From ZC4RG20 sp036381515 (GTDB taxonomy: Bacteria > Pseudomonadota > Gammaproteobacteria > Steroidobacterales > Rariloculaceae), in NCBI GenBank assembly GCA_036381515.1, contig DASVCR010000025.1:24479-88478 (forward strand): 64,000 nucleotides of DNA. Reading direction: 5' to 3'. The notes beneath the pieces were generated by a model. That model was not told the origin of the DNA. It was given only the letters and a program-made list of their open reading frames with translations, and did no database searches. The position numbers and the translations under genes are program-made. Below are positions 16,391-26,098 of the stretch, piece by piece; position 1 is the first letter of the stretch; every line of letters begins with the position of its first letter.

Positions 16391-19306
16391 TCAGCGGCCG
16401 CGGCACGGGCTCGTGACGACCGACGCCGAGGCGAGCCCGGCACGCGCGCCGCCGGACGATTCCGGCGGGCTTGCGAGGAAATCGCTGCCGCCCGCGCCCG
16501 ATAACGTCCGGCTCTCGACGGTCAGCGTGCTGCGCTCCTCGGCGAGCTGCGGCACGCACGCACGGACGTCGAGCGATTCGGCCGCAGGCGCCGGCGTCTC
16601 GAGCGGCAGCACGCTGCCGGTGATCTCGTTCGGCGAGTCGATCAGCACCTCTCCGTCGATGCCGGTCGTCGACGACGCGTCGATCCGGCTGTCGGCGGAA
16701 CCGACGAAGAAGCCTGCGCGGATGACGATGTTGCCGCCGTTGCCCGCGTTCGCCCGCGCGATGACGTCGCTTCGATCGAGGATCACGAACTCCGGGTCGA
16801 TGACGATGTTGCCGCCGTCCGCGGTCGGCGTGACGCCGCCCGCTTCGGCGCTCAAGGTCGCGTCGACGAGCATCACCTGCCGGCCGGCCTGCACCTCGAT
16901 GTCGCCGCCCGCCGAGTGATCGGCGGAGGTCACGACCGAGCCCGCGCGGAGCTCCACCGTATCCTCCGCGGTCAACGACAACCGGCCGGCATTGCCGCCG
17001 CCCGTCGCCCGCGCGGACACGTTGCCGCCGTCGCTCACGTCGATCGAGCGCGCGGCGAGCACGACGTCGCCCCCCTGCCCGCTGCCGGTCGTCGCCGCCG
17101 AGACCGATCCCTGCGTCGCGATCCGGATCTCGTCGGCGCGCAGCGAGACCGTGCCGCCGCTGCCGTCGATCGTCGACGCGGAGATCCGGCCGCCGTTCTC
17201 GATCACGATGGCGCCGTCGACGAGGAGCGTTACGGCGCCGGCCGCACCGGCGTCCGGACCGGTCGCGGTCGACTCGCTTGCGACGCGCGCATTCTCGATG
17301 CGCAGCTCGCCGACCTCGATGATGACCTCGCCGCCGCCGCCGGACAGCGCGGTATTGCCGACGATCTCCGCGCCGTCCCCAAGCATCAGGCTCGACGCGC
17401 GGATCGAGACGAAGCCGGCGTTGCCGGTGCGCGGCGCCTCCACCCCGCCGGCCTCCTCCGCCTCGACCTCCGTCGACGCCTTGATCGCGGAGCCGCTGCC
17501 GTCGCCGCGCGCGCCGACCAGTGTGATCGGGCCGTCGGCCTCGATCGTGACGGAGCCGCCGGCGCCGATGCCGGACGTGCTCGCAGTGATGCGCGCGCCG
17601 TCGTCGAGCTCGATGCGGCCCGCACGGATGTCGATCGAGCCCGCGTCGCCCGTGGCCGTGAAGAAGCTGCCGGCCGTGATCCTCGAGCCGCGGTTCTGCG
17701 CGGGATCCGCGGCGCCGTTCGTGCCGGTCACGACCAGCGCGCCCGGCGCGGCGATCGAGATGTTGCCGCCGGCCCCCGACGCCTCGGCGACGCTGCCGAC
17801 GCGGACGCCGTTCAGGATCTCGACGCGCGGGGCAGTCAGACGGATGTCGCCGCCGCGCGCGGCCGATGCGGTGCTCGCGTTGACCTGAGCTTCCTGCGTC
17901 AGCGTCAGGCGCTCGACCGCGTCGAGCTCGATCGCACCTGCTGCACCCGGACCCCGCGTCGTCGCCGCGACCTGCGCGCCGTCGGCAATGCGAATCACGT
18001 GACCGGTAACGCGGACGTCGCCGCCGCGGCCTGCGGCGTCGGCCGCGACCTCGGAGAACACTCCCGATGCGCCGGCGGAGGAGCCGCCGCCCCCGCCACC
18101 GCCGCCGCTACCTCCGCCTCCGCTGCCTCCTCCGCCGCCGCTGCCGCCTCCGCCGCCGGGGACGGTGCCGCCCGGGCCGCCCTCGATCACGACGTCGGTC
18201 GCCGCGGAGAGCGTGATGCGTCCGCCGGCGCCGGCGCCGACCGCGGTCGTCCGGACCTGGCTCGCCTCGACGATGCGGGCGCTGCCGACGTCGATGCGGA
18301 CGTTGCCGGTCGGCTGATCGGGCGCCGTGCCCGTCGGGCTCGCGGCGACGAGAGCGCCGCGCGCCATCACGAATTCGCCGCCGCGGATGAACACGTCGCC
18401 GGCCGCGCCCGCGGCGCCGGCACCGGTCCCCGTGCCGGCGGAGCCGCCGCCGGAACCGCCTCCACCACCGCCGGAACCGCCCTCGCCGCCGCTGCCTCCT
18501 CCCGACGCTCCGCCGCCACCGCCCGGCGTGCCGCCGCCCGTCGTCCGGACCTCGGCCGCGCGCAGCGTGACCGCGCCGAGCGCATCGACCGTCGCGCCGT
18601 CCGCGCGATGCAACCTGAGCTCCCCGGCACCGGCGGCGCTCTGCAGATCGATCGTCCCGCCCGGCGCGCTCAATATCGCGCCGTCGAGCTCGATCGGTCC
18701 GCCGATCAGCGCGAGCGACTCGCCCGCCGGCACCGCAAGCGCCGCGCCGTCGACGGCAATCGGGCCGCTCGTCGGCCCGAGGAAGCCGAACGCGCTCGGG
18801 CTTGCGACCGTCAGCACCGTGTCCGCGACGTTCGTCGCGTCGAAGCGCCCGCCGTCGCCGAGCAGCAGCGCATCGGCCGTCGTCGCGTGAAATCCGCCGG
18901 TCACGTCGAGCACCGCATTCGGGCCGAACAGGATGCCGTTCGGATTGATCAGCCAAAGGTCGGCGCCGGGAATCGAATTCCGAAGCAGACCGTCGATCGA
19001 CGACGCCGCACCGCCCGTCACGCGCGCGAGCACGTGCTCGGTCGGGCCCGCGAAGCTCGACGTGAACGTCGCGCTTTCGCCGGCCCGCACGCCGAGCTCC
19101 CGGAAGCTGTGAAAGAGGTTCGGCCCGACCTGAGTACCGAGCGACGCATCGATCGCGAAGTCGGGACCGACGAGCTCGACCGCAGGTCCAACGGTGCCGT
19201 CCGTCGCGATCTGCGCAATGCCGGCGAGCGGCACGCACGGCGCCGCGACGAGCGCGGCGCATTGGAAGATTCGTCGCGGCTTGCCGCCCGTGCGATACGC
19301 ATCCAT
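16391..19306 (-). CDS. Two-partner secretion exoprotein, filamentous haemagglutinin-like (TpsA)
   Basis: A 971-residue surface or secreted beta-helix protein exported through a TpsB pore. After a signal sequence (about 1-31, ending LAGIAQI) comes the TPS recognition domain with LINPNGILFGPNAVLDVTGG near residue 120; NPNG is the family hallmark. The remainder is a repetitive, Gly/Ala/Thr-rich helix with DGAxI and GGxI turns. Two polyglycine/serine inserts interrupt it at about residues 253-295 and 379-409. It ends in RACVPQLAEERSTLTVESR and a short Ser/Gly tail. AGGAG precedes the ATG. Distal gene of the CHAT-tpsB-tpsA operon. The ligand is unknown. Confidence 0.9.
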   Translation of the reverse strand: MDAYRTGGKPRRIFQCAALVAAPCVPLAGIAQIATDGTVGPAVELVGPDFAIDASLGTQVGPNLFHSFRELGVRAGESATFTSSFAGPTEHVLARVTGGAASSIDGLLRNSIPGADLWLINPNGILFGPNAVLDVTGGFHATTADALLLGDGGRFDATNVADTVLTVASPSAFGFLGPTSGPIAVDGAALAVPAGESLALIGGPIELDGAILSAPGGTIDLQSAAGAGELRLHRADGATVDALGAVTLRAAEVRTTGGGTPGGGGGASGGGSGGEGGSGGGGGGSGGGSAGTGTGAGAAGAAGDVFIRGGEFVMARGALVAASPTGTAPDQPTGNVRIDVGSARIVEASQVRTTAVGAGAGGRITLSAATDVVIEGGPGGTVPGGGGGSGGGGGSGGGGSGGGGGGGGSSAGASGVFSEVAADAAGRGGDVRVTGHVIRIADGAQVAATTRGPGAAGAIELDAVERLTLTQEAQVNASTASAARGGDIRLTAPRVEILNGVRVGSVAEASGAGGNISIAAPGALVVTGTNGAADPAQNRGSRITAGSFFTATGDAGSIDIRAGRIELDDGARITASTSGIGAGGSVTIEADGPITLVGARGDGSGSAIKASTEVEAEEAGGVEAPRTGNAGFVSIRASSLMLGDGAEIVGNTALSGGGGEVIIEVGELRIENARVASESTATGPDAGAAGAVTLLVDGAIVIENGGRISASTIDGSGGTVSLRADEIRIATQGSVSAATTGSGQGGDVVLAARSIDVSDGGNVSARATGGGNAGRLSLTAEDTVELRAGSVVTSADHSAGGDIEVQAGRQVMLVDATLSAEAGGVTPTADGGNIVIDPEFVILDRSDVIARANAGNGGNIVIRAGFFVGSADSRIDASSTTGIDGEVLIDSPNEITGSVLPLETPAPAAESLDVRACVPQLAEERSTLTVESRTLSGAGGSDFLASPPESSGGARAGLASASVVTSPCRGR

Positions 19307-19332
19307 GACGCGCGCTCCTGTCGCTCGATGTC

Positions 19333-21048
19333 TCAGAACTGCCGCCGGTAACGGAATCGGTAGTGAAAGCCCTGGTCCTGCAGCGTCTCGGTCGGCGTGC
19401 TCTGCTCGTCAAGGGCGTCGCCCCAGTACACCTCGAAGTGCACGTCCGGCGTCGGGTCCCAGAGCACGCCGACGCCGGCGCTCGTGATGCGCGCCTTGTC
19501 CGCCGTCGGCAATCGGTCGTCGTCGTCCCATGCGACGCCGTGGTCGACGAACGCGGCGAGGGTCACGTTGCCGCGCGGCCGGCGCGCGTCGTCGAGCAGC
19601 GGCGCGAACTGATACTCGACGGTCGCCGCGGCGCCGTTGTCGCGCACGAACAGGCTCTCGCGATAGCCGCGCACGCTGTAGCGTCCGCCGACCGGCATCT
19701 TGTACATCGCGAGCAGCGCGTCGCGGGCAAGCTGCACGGCGCCATGCACGAGCAGCCGCCCCGCACGGAAGCGGAGGCCGCGGACGTACTGCGCCTGGCT
19801 CGAGAACGCCACGAACTTCGTATCGGGCCCGGCCGGGTTCACCGTCGCGTCGAACGCGTCGACGCCGATGTGAAAGAGACCGCGCAGCGCCCACGCGCTG
19901 CCGACGCCGCGGCGCGTCCATTCCGCGCCGAGCGTGACGGCGCTGCCGCGAGCCTTGCCGTCGACGTCGCCCGGCGAGAACGAGAACGGCTGACCGAGCA
20001 GCGTGCTCGAGCTCCGCTTGTGCTCGAAGCCGGCGATCGCGAGCAGCGTCCGGTCCGGCTCTCGGACGAACGGATGAGTCGCGGTGAAGCCCCACGTCTC
20101 GAGCCGGCTCTCGATGTCGATCGTATCGAACGGCTCTTCGACGATGTCCGCCTCCTGATCGGAGACCAGCACGTCGAGCACGGTGCCGCCCGGATTCACC
20201 GGGACGCGGTACGACAGCAGCGTGTCCACGACGCCGTCGGTCACACCGAGGCCGACCCGGAGCGCATCGCCGTTGCCGGCCAGGCCGCGGTACGTCAGGC
20301 TGACCGTGCCCCGGTCCTCGCCGACGCTCGGCGAGCGATCGTTCGCCGCGGCCGCCTCCACCTCGAACGCCGGCCGCTCGACGATCGAGACCTGCAGGCG
20401 GCTTTCGCCGGGCGTGTCGCCTGGCATGAGCCGCGCGTTGACCCGCTCGACGAGCGGCTCCTCCTGGAGCAGCCGCAGGCTCCTCTGCAGGTCGGCGATG
20501 CTGACCGGGGCCGAGACGTGACGACCGATCCTGCGCGCGATCGCGCGATCGCTGAGCCTGCGGTTGCCGTCGATCTCGATCGCGGCGAGCTCGCCCTCGA
20601 CGGCACGCAGCGTGATCGCGCCGTCCGTGACGCGCTGATCGGGAATGATCACGCCCGAGCTGACATAGCCGCGATCGACGTACGCGCGGGACAGCGTGTG
20701 CCGAAGCTCGTGCAGCTCCTCGATGGCGACGACGCGGTTCGCGTACGGGTCGGTGAACGCACGGAGCTCCTCCGGCGTGAACACGGTGCTGCCTTCGACG
20801 CGGATCTCGCCGACCGGTATCGCGGGGAGCGTCGCGAGCGACCCCTCGGGCAGCGGCGCGGCATCGAGCGACGTCGCGGCATCGAGCGACGTCGCAGGAT
20901 CGAGCGGCGGCGCGGGATCGAGCGGCGGCGGGGCGTCGGCGCCCGACACCCGACCGTCGTCGCGCTCGGCGGGCTCGTCGCCCGCTGCCTCGAGCGAGGC
21001 GGCCGATCCGAGCAGCACGGCGACGAATAGCGGGGCCGCACCTCGCAT
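19333..21048 (-). CDS. TpsB-family outer-membrane transporter (ShlB/FhaC/HecB type)
   Basis: Outer-membrane pore that exports the adjacent TpsA protein. Of 571 residues, about 1-23 form a signal peptide. A proline/aspartate linker with an 18-bp DNA tandem repeat follows, then two POTRA domains (VGEIRVEGSTVFTPEELRAF, with AIEIDGNRRLSDRAIARRIG further on), then a 16-strand barrel. The conserved L6 motif appears as YSVRGYRESLF, and the protein ends in Phe (YRFRYRRQF), the usual barrel terminus. GAGGAGG precedes the ATG; gaps of 10 bases to the CHAT gene and 26 bases to tpsA show one operon. Confidence 0.93.
   Translation of the reverse strand: MRGAAPLFVAVLLGSAASLEAAGDEPAERDDGRVSGADAPPPLDPAPPLDPATSLDAATSLDAAPLPEGSLATLPAIPVGEIRVEGSTVFTPEELRAFTDPYANRVVAIEELHELRHTLSRAYVDRGYVSSGVIIPDQRVTDGAITLRAVEGELAAIEIDGNRRLSDRAIARRIGRHVSAPVSIADLQRSLRLLQEEPLVERVNARLMPGDTPGESRLQVSIVERPAFEVEAAAANDRSPSVGEDRGTVSLTYRGLAGNGDALRVGLGVTDGVVDTLLSYRVPVNPGGTVLDVLVSDQEADIVEEPFDTIDIESRLETWGFTATHPFVREPDRTLLAIAGFEHKRSSSTLLGQPFSFSPGDVDGKARGSAVTLGAEWTRRGVGSAWALRGLFHIGVDAFDATVNPAGPDTKFVAFSSQAQYVRGLRFRAGRLLVHGAVQLARDALLAMYKMPVGGRYSVRGYRESLFVRDNGAAATVEYQFAPLLDDARRPRGNVTLAAFVDHGVAWDDDDRLPTADKARITSAGVGVLWDPTPDVHFEVYWGDALDEQSTPTETLQDQGFHYRFRYRRQF
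20858..20929 (-). repeat. Four 18-bp tandem repeats inside the tpsB linker
   Basis: Units at 20858, 20876, 20894 and 20912, based on GCGGCATCGAGCGACGTC. The first two are identical and the last two nearly so. Each adds six residues (LDPATS or similar) in frame between signal peptide and POTRA 1, so length changes would not shift the frame. Confidence 0.85.
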
Positions 21049-21058
21049 CAGGGCCTCC

Positions 21059-23242
21059 TCAGCGCCAGTCGCCGATCATCAGGAACGGCGCCCAGTACGC
21101 GGGATGGCGGTGCTCGGCATCGTTCATCAGCAGAAGCTGCGCGCCGCGCAGCGCGTCGGCCTTGTCGTTCCCGGGCTGCGCGAGCTGCCGGTAGAACTCG
21201 CCGATCAGCCGCGCGGTGGACTCGTCGTTGATGAACCAGAGCGATGCGAGCGCGCTGCGCACACCGGCCTTGACCGCAACGCCCGCGAGCCCGAGCGCGG
21301 CGCGCTCGTCGCCGACCGCGGTCTGGCACGCGCTCAGCACGAGCAGGTCGACCGGCTGCTCGACGCCGCGCTGGCTGCCCATCACGTCCTCGAGCCGGTC
21401 CATCGTCAGCACGTCGTCGTAGGTCAGCAGGAACGAGCGCCGATAGTCCGATTCGAACCGCGCGTGCGTCGCCATGTGCACGATCGAGTAGCCGCCGGCG
21501 AGGATCTCGCGCTCGAGCGTCGCGGTGACGAAGGCCTCGTCGGCGTGCACGCGCGCGGGAACGGCGTCGGCGATCTGCCGCAGCTCGTCGGCAACGAACG
21601 GCAGCCCCGGGAAGCCCTGCACCGGCGCCGTGATTCCGCTCAGCAGCGCCCGCGTCACCGGCGCACGAGTGGCCGCGCCGACGAGCGACAGGCCCGGCGT
21701 CGTCGCGAGCGCGAAGCGCTCGACGAGGAAGCGCTCGCCGTCGTGCAGCACCGCGAGCGGGATCGTCCTGAGCGGCCCGTCGGGGACGATCACGAGCGTC
21801 TTCGGCTCCGTCTCACGGAGCGCGGGCTCGAGCGGCTCGATCAGCCAACGGTAGAGTCGCTGCGCGGACGCGAGGTAAGCGTCGCCCGCGGCGACGTCCT
21901 CGATCGACTCTCGGAGCAGATTGATCTCCGCGGTCAGCCGCGCGAGATCGACGGGAACGGTGACGAGCCGCAGCCCGCCCGGCGCATTCACGAGAAGCTC
22001 CGCGCGATCGGCGAACAGCATCGGGTAGATCACGATCGCGTCGTCGTCCGGCAGCTCGGCGGAATCGACGTCGTTCGGCACGGTGCACTGATTCTCGAAA
22101 TAGTTGCGCACCTCGGCGACGCGGAGCGCCTCGAGCGCCTGCTGCACCTCGGCCAGCGTGCCGCTCGGATCGGGCTGCGCGTGCGCCGTCGACAGCATCA
22201 GATCGGCGTACTCCTCGTAGAGCGGCAGCACGTCCTCGCGGAACGCGCGGCGCGACGTGACGAGCGGGCCCTGCGTTCGACCGAGCGTGTCGATCGCCGC
22301 GCGGTACGCACGGAGCGCGCCCGCGGCATCGCCCATGCTGCGCAGCAATCGCGCGGACTGCCATTCCCAGCGATAGAGGCCGTCGGTTAACGCCGCCTCT
22401 TGCGAGACGAGCACGGCCTCGCGCGTCGCAGCGAGTGCCCGGTCGAGATCGCCGAGCGCCATGTACGCGCCACCGATCGCGCCGTATGCGTGCGCAGTGA
22501 GCGCCGCGTCGTCGGCGTCGCGCGCGACGGCGAGCGCGCCCGCGGCGGCCCGCAACGCGTCGCGCGGCGCCTCCTCGAGCGTGCCCGTGCGCGACGCGGC
22601 GTCGAGGTAGAGCTCCGCGAGGCCGAGCAGGATCGAGGCCTTCGTCGGCGAGTCTGGCAGGCGGGTCGCCGCGGCATCGATGTCGGCGAGCGTCTCGGCA
22701 GGATTCGCGCGGGGCATCGCCTCGCTCTGCGCGCGCACCATGTTGATCGCCGCGGTGACCTCGAGCTCGGGCGACGCCGCGAGCCGCCGGCTGTCCGCGA
22801 ACGCGGCGAGCCCGCGCAACGGCTCGTCGATCATCATGTAGCTCGAGCCGAGATCGTTCAGCAGCGGCGCCGCGGCCGCAGGAAGCCCGGCCGCCCGGGC
22901 GGCGGCGATGCCTTCCGCGTAGTGCTCGATCGCGAGCGCGTGCTCGCCGAGCGCGCCGTGCACCTGGCCGAGGCGGCCGCGGACGCGTATCGCCGCGGCG
23001 GGGTCCCCCCGATCGCCGGCCTCGGTGAGGCGGAGCGCGGCCTCGAGCATCGCGAGAGCGCGAAGCGTCTGACCCGACGACTGCAGACACGCGGCGGTGT
23101 CGACGAGGGCCTCGAGCGTCGCGGACTCCGGATCGGTGCCGTCGCAAGCGGCTTCGGCATGGGGGCCGATCAGCGGCGCCGACGAGCAGACGGCGGCGCC
23201 GACGACGGAGGCGATGAACCGGCAGCTTCTGCTCCCGCCCAC
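21059..23242 (-). CDS. Exported CHAT-domain (caspase-like) protease with TPR repeats
   Basis: A 727-residue protein. Residues 1-32 form a signal peptide ending GPHAEA. About 40-380 are tetratricopeptide repeats (ALAMLEAALRLTEAGDRGDP; VHGALGEHALAIEHYAEGIA). The C-terminal 300 residues are a CHAT domain of the separase/caspase clan. The likely catalytic pair is present: His in SIVHMATHARFES (about 588) and Cys in LVLSACQTAVGDE (about 638). CHAT genes next to TpsB/TpsA are seen in several proteobacteria and cyanobacteria, where processing or regulation of the exoprotein is suspected but not shown here. First gene of the operon, divergent from the CHASE2 cyclase across 93 bases. Confidence 0.88.
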   Translation of the reverse strand: MGGSRSCRFIASVVGAAVCSSAPLIGPHAEAACDGTDPESATLEALVDTAACLQSSGQTLRALAMLEAALRLTEAGDRGDPAAAIRVRGRLGQVHGALGEHALAIEHYAEGIAAARAAGLPAAAAPLLNDLGSSYMMIDEPLRGLAAFADSRRLAASPELEVTAAINMVRAQSEAMPRANPAETLADIDAAATRLPDSPTKASILLGLAELYLDAASRTGTLEEAPRDALRAAAGALAVARDADDAALTAHAYGAIGGAYMALGDLDRALAATREAVLVSQEAALTDGLYRWEWQSARLLRSMGDAAGALRAYRAAIDTLGRTQGPLVTSRRAFREDVLPLYEEYADLMLSTAHAQPDPSGTLAEVQQALEALRVAEVRNYFENQCTVPNDVDSAELPDDDAIVIYPMLFADRAELLVNAPGGLRLVTVPVDLARLTAEINLLRESIEDVAAGDAYLASAQRLYRWLIEPLEPALRETEPKTLVIVPDGPLRTIPLAVLHDGERFLVERFALATTPGLSLVGAATRAPVTRALLSGITAPVQGFPGLPFVADELRQIADAVPARVHADEAFVTATLEREILAGGYSIVHMATHARFESDYRRSFLLTYDDVLTMDRLEDVMGSQRGVEQPVDLLVLSACQTAVGDERAALGLAGVAVKAGVRSALASLWFINDESTARLIGEFYRQLAQPGNDKADALRGAQLLLMNDAEHRHPAYWAPFLMIGDWR

Positions 23243-23335
23243 GGCACCATGCTCGCATGACGGGCATCGTGCCCGCGTTGCACGACTGTATCATAAGCCG
23301 GACGCGACGAAGCGGACATTGGGATAGCCGCGACT

Positions 23336-25279
23336 TTGATACGGTCGACCCGGGCGCGTGAGCGACCTTTGCTGGCCGGCGCCGCGCTGTGCACGCTTGC
23401 GATCGCGCTCGCGTGGCTCGGCACGCGCCATCTCGGCGTGCTGCGCCAGGGGTCGGCATGGCTCGACGACCTCCAGCTCGCACATCTCGCGCCGCCGGCA
23501 ACGCAGAGCGACACCGTCGTGCTGCTGACGATCGACGAGGACGCGCTCGCGACGCTGCCGTTCCGCTCGCCGATCAGCCGTGCGTTTCTGGCCGACGTGC
23601 TGCGTGCGCTCGCCGAGAAGAAGCCGCTCGCGGTCGGCATCGACCTGCTGTTCGACCAGCCGACGATACCGGCCCAGGATCAAGACCTTCTCGACGTGCT
23701 CGCCACGTACCCTGCCCCGGTCGTGGTGGCGGTCGGCGGGCCCGGCGACGCCCTGACGGCACGGCAGCTCGACTTCCAGGCGCGGTACCTCGCGGGTCTG
23801 CACATCGGCTCCGCGACGGTGCGCACGACGGACGGCGTCGTGCGCTACCTCTATCCGAACGGGCCGCCGCACGCGGGCGGCACGCCGACCCTCGTCAGCG
23901 CGATCGCCGCGGCGCTCGGCATCGAGACGCCGGACGAGCCGATGCGGCTCTACTACCGGCGCAGCGGCGCCGACGGGACGGCGCCGATCCGCGCGTTCCC
24001 GGCGACCGCCGTCGAGCACCTGCCCGCGACGTGGCTCGAAGGGCGCATCGTGCTGATCGGCGCGGACCTGCCGAACCAGGATCGCTTCCGCACGCCGCTG
24101 TCGATGCTCGGGGGCCGGCACTCTTCGATGTCGGGGCTCGAGATCCATGGACAGGCGCTCGCGCAGCTCGTCGACGGCGAGCGGTATCCGTCGGCGCCCG
24201 CGTGGCTGCACGTCGTGCTGCTCGCGGTCGCGGCCGTGGTCGGATTCGGCGTGCCTTTCATGAACGTCGGGCCGGTCGCGAAGGCCGCCGTCGCGGGCGC
24301 CGCGCTCGCGGGCTACTGGGCGCTCGGCTTCGGTGCGTTCTCGGCAGGCGGACCGCAGCTCCCGCTGCTCGGGCCGACGCTCGCGCTGCTCTTCGGCGCT
24401 GCCTTCGGAACGGCCTACGGGCGCCACCGCGATCGGGCCGACAAGCGCTTCGTCCGTGCCGCTTTCCAGCGCTACGTCTCGCCGGCAGTGATCGAGCACG
24501 TCCTGAGCGATCCCGGCAAGCTCGTCCTCGGCGGGGAAAAGCGGGAGATGAGCTTCGTGTTCTCGGACCTCGGCGACTTCACGGCGCTAACCGAGCGTTA
24601 CGATGCCGAGACGATCGTGTCGCTGCTGCAGACCTATTTCGACGGCATGATCCGCATCGCCCTCGAGCACGGCGGCACGGTCGACCGCCTGGTCGGCGAC
24701 AGCATCGCCGTGTTCTTCAACGCTCCGGCCGAGCAACCCGACCATGCGGCGCGCGCGGTGCGCTGCGCGCTCGACATCGACCGGTTCTGCGAGCGGTTCC
24801 GCGCCGAGTGCGACGCATCCGGGCTGCCGCTCGGCGTGACGCGCATCGGTGTGCACACGGGCACGGCCGTCGTCGGCAACGTCGGCAGCGCCGACCGTTT
24901 TCACTACACCGCGCACGGCGACTGCGTGAACGTCGCGGCGCGGCTCGAGAGCGTCAACAAGCATCTCGGGACGCGCGTCTGCATCAGCGCCGCCGCGGCG
25001 CGGCACGGCGACGGCGCGCTGCTGCGTCCGGTCGCGAGGCTCGTGCTGAAGGGCAAGACCCGGGGCATCGATTGCGTCACACTGTGCGACGGGCCGGCCG
25101 CGGCGGTGCGAGAGCAGTATCTCGCGGCGTATGCCGCGCTCGAGCGGGGCGACCCCGCGAGCCGCGAGCTCTTTCATGCGCTCTACCGGCAAGTCCCGGA
25201 CGACGGCCTGATCGCTTTCCATTGGCGCCGCCTCGCGCGGGGCGAGCACGGGATCGACGTCGTGCTGGAGGAGAAATGA
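23336..25279 (+). CDS. CHASE2-domain class III adenylate/guanylate cyclase
   Basis: A 647-residue membrane sensor cyclase. One N-terminal helix (about 12-29), a periplasmic CHASE2 sensor (about 40-280, with AVGIDLLFDQP and GRIVLIGADLPNQDRFRTPL), further helices at about 288-365, then a class III catalytic domain (about 400-560). Metal-binding Asp are in FSDLGDF (411) and VGDSIAVFF (455); transition-state Asn and Arg are in VNVAARLES. The purine-selecting positions look like Arg451 and Thr525 rather than Lys and Asp, so ATP preference is likely but not certain. A TTG start is used. One base separates it from the next gene. Second-messenger output into the TPS/CHAT locus is an inference from position. 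Confidence 0.87.
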   Translation: MIRSTRARERPLLAGAALCTLAIALAWLGTRHLGVLRQGSAWLDDLQLAHLAPPATQSDTVVLLTIDEDALATLPFRSPISRAFLADVLRALAEKKPLAVGIDLLFDQPTIPAQDQDLLDVLATYPAPVVVAVGGPGDALTARQLDFQARYLAGLHIGSATVRTTDGVVRYLYPNGPPHAGGTPTLVSAIAAALGIETPDEPMRLYYRRSGADGTAPIRAFPATAVEHLPATWLEGRIVLIGADLPNQDRFRTPLSMLGGRHSSMSGLEIHGQALAQLVDGERYPSAPAWLHVVLLAVAAVVGFGVPFMNVGPVAKAAVAGAALAGYWALGFGAFSAGGPQLPLLGPTLALLFGAAFGTAYGRHRDRADKRFVRAAFQRYVSPAVIEHVLSDPGKLVLGGEKREMSFVFSDLGDFTALTERYDAETIVSLLQTYFDGMIRIALEHGGTVDRLVGDSIAVFFNAPAEQPDHAARAVRCALDIDRFCERFRAECDASGLPLGVTRIGVHTGTAVVGNVGSADRFHYTAHGDCVNVAARLESVNKHLGTRVCISAAAARHGDGALLRPVARLVLKGKTRGIDCVTLCDGPAAAVREQYLAAYAALERGDPASRELFHALYRQVPDDGLIAFHWRRLARGEHGIDVVLEEK

Positions 25280-25280
25280 G

Positions 25281-26045
25281 ATGAGCAACCGTGATCTCGT
25301 GCGGGCGCTCGCGACGCTCGCCGCGTGCTGGCTAGGTGCCGGCAGCGTGCACGGCGCGGAGCAAGTCGTGCTCGAGTCGAACACGAGGGCTTATCCGGCA
25401 GGCCGCACGCTGGATGCGACGGCGGAGATCGCGCTCGCCGCGGACGAATTCGTCGTCTTCGCCACCGAGGACGGGCGGCTGCTCCGAATCGCAGGACCCT
25501 ATGAAGGCCTCGCGCGCGGCGCCGCCGCGGACCGGCGTGCCGACGACGACCGTACGCTGCGCCGGATCCTCGCCCAGCTCTTCGGGCTCGAATCCGAGGA
25601 GGCCGGGGCGCTCGCCGGGGTGCGCGGGCCGGCCTTCGACGACGCGGCCGACGCGGGCGCCGACACGCGCACGGACCCGTGGGTATTGCACGCGGAGCGC
25701 ACCGGAGATCAGTGCATCATCGGCGAACGTCCGGCGCGCTTTTGGCGTGAGACGGCCGTAGAGCCTTCGAGCGCGGAGGTGCTCGAGGTCGCGGGCGGGC
25801 GCTCGGCCGTCCTCGATTGGCCCGCGCAGGCCTCGATCGCCGAATGGCGTTCCACCGCGCCGGCCGACGGCGAGGTCTATCTCGTGCGGCCCGAAGGCGA
25901 GCTGCGCTCGGTCGCGATCCGCGTGCATGCGCTGCCGGCCGCGCTCGAGCCGCGCGGGCTCGTCGCGGTCGCGTGGCTCGCGACGCGCGGATGCATCGAC
26001 CAGGCGCGGCTGCTGCTGCGCGAAGTCGACGCCGGCAACGGCTGA
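25281..26045 (+). CDS. Unknown exported protein downstream of the CHASE2 cyclase
   Basis: Not recognised beyond general character. The 254 residues start MSNRDLVRALATLAACWLGAGSVHGAEQVVLES, a signal peptide with likely cleavage after VHG or HGA. The mature part is acidic, with a beta-rich N-terminal half (AYPAGRTLDATAEIALAADE, then FVVFATEDGRLLRIAGPYEG) that looks like a FecR-like or small beta-sandwich domain. A helix-rich RILAQLFGLESEE segment follows. Two Cys lie at the CIIGERP and RGCIDQAR sites. One base after the cyclase, so almost certainly cotranscribed. It could sense or present a signal to CHASE2; that is a guess from position. Confidence 0.7.
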   Translation: MSNRDLVRALATLAACWLGAGSVHGAEQVVLESNTRAYPAGRTLDATAEIALAADEFVVFATEDGRLLRIAGPYEGLARGAAADRRADDDRTLRRILAQLFGLESEEAGALAGVRGPAFDDAADAGADTRTDPWVLHAERTGDQCIIGERPARFWRETAVEPSSAEVLEVAGGRSAVLDWPAQASIAEWRSTAPADGEVYLVRPEGELRSVAIRVHALPAALEPRGLVAVAWLATRGCIDQARLLLREVDAGNG

Positions 26046-26098
26046 GCGCGGCGATGCCCTCTTCCTCTCGTCAGGCGCCAAGCGGCCGAGCGAGGCAC

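Noticed and set aside
16916..19351. 811-codon plus-strand frame opposite the exoprotein gene
   Set aside because: High-GC antisense shadow. The minus frame has the NPNG motif, signal peptide and operon spacing, while the plus frame is Arg/Ala/Asp-rich with no domain.
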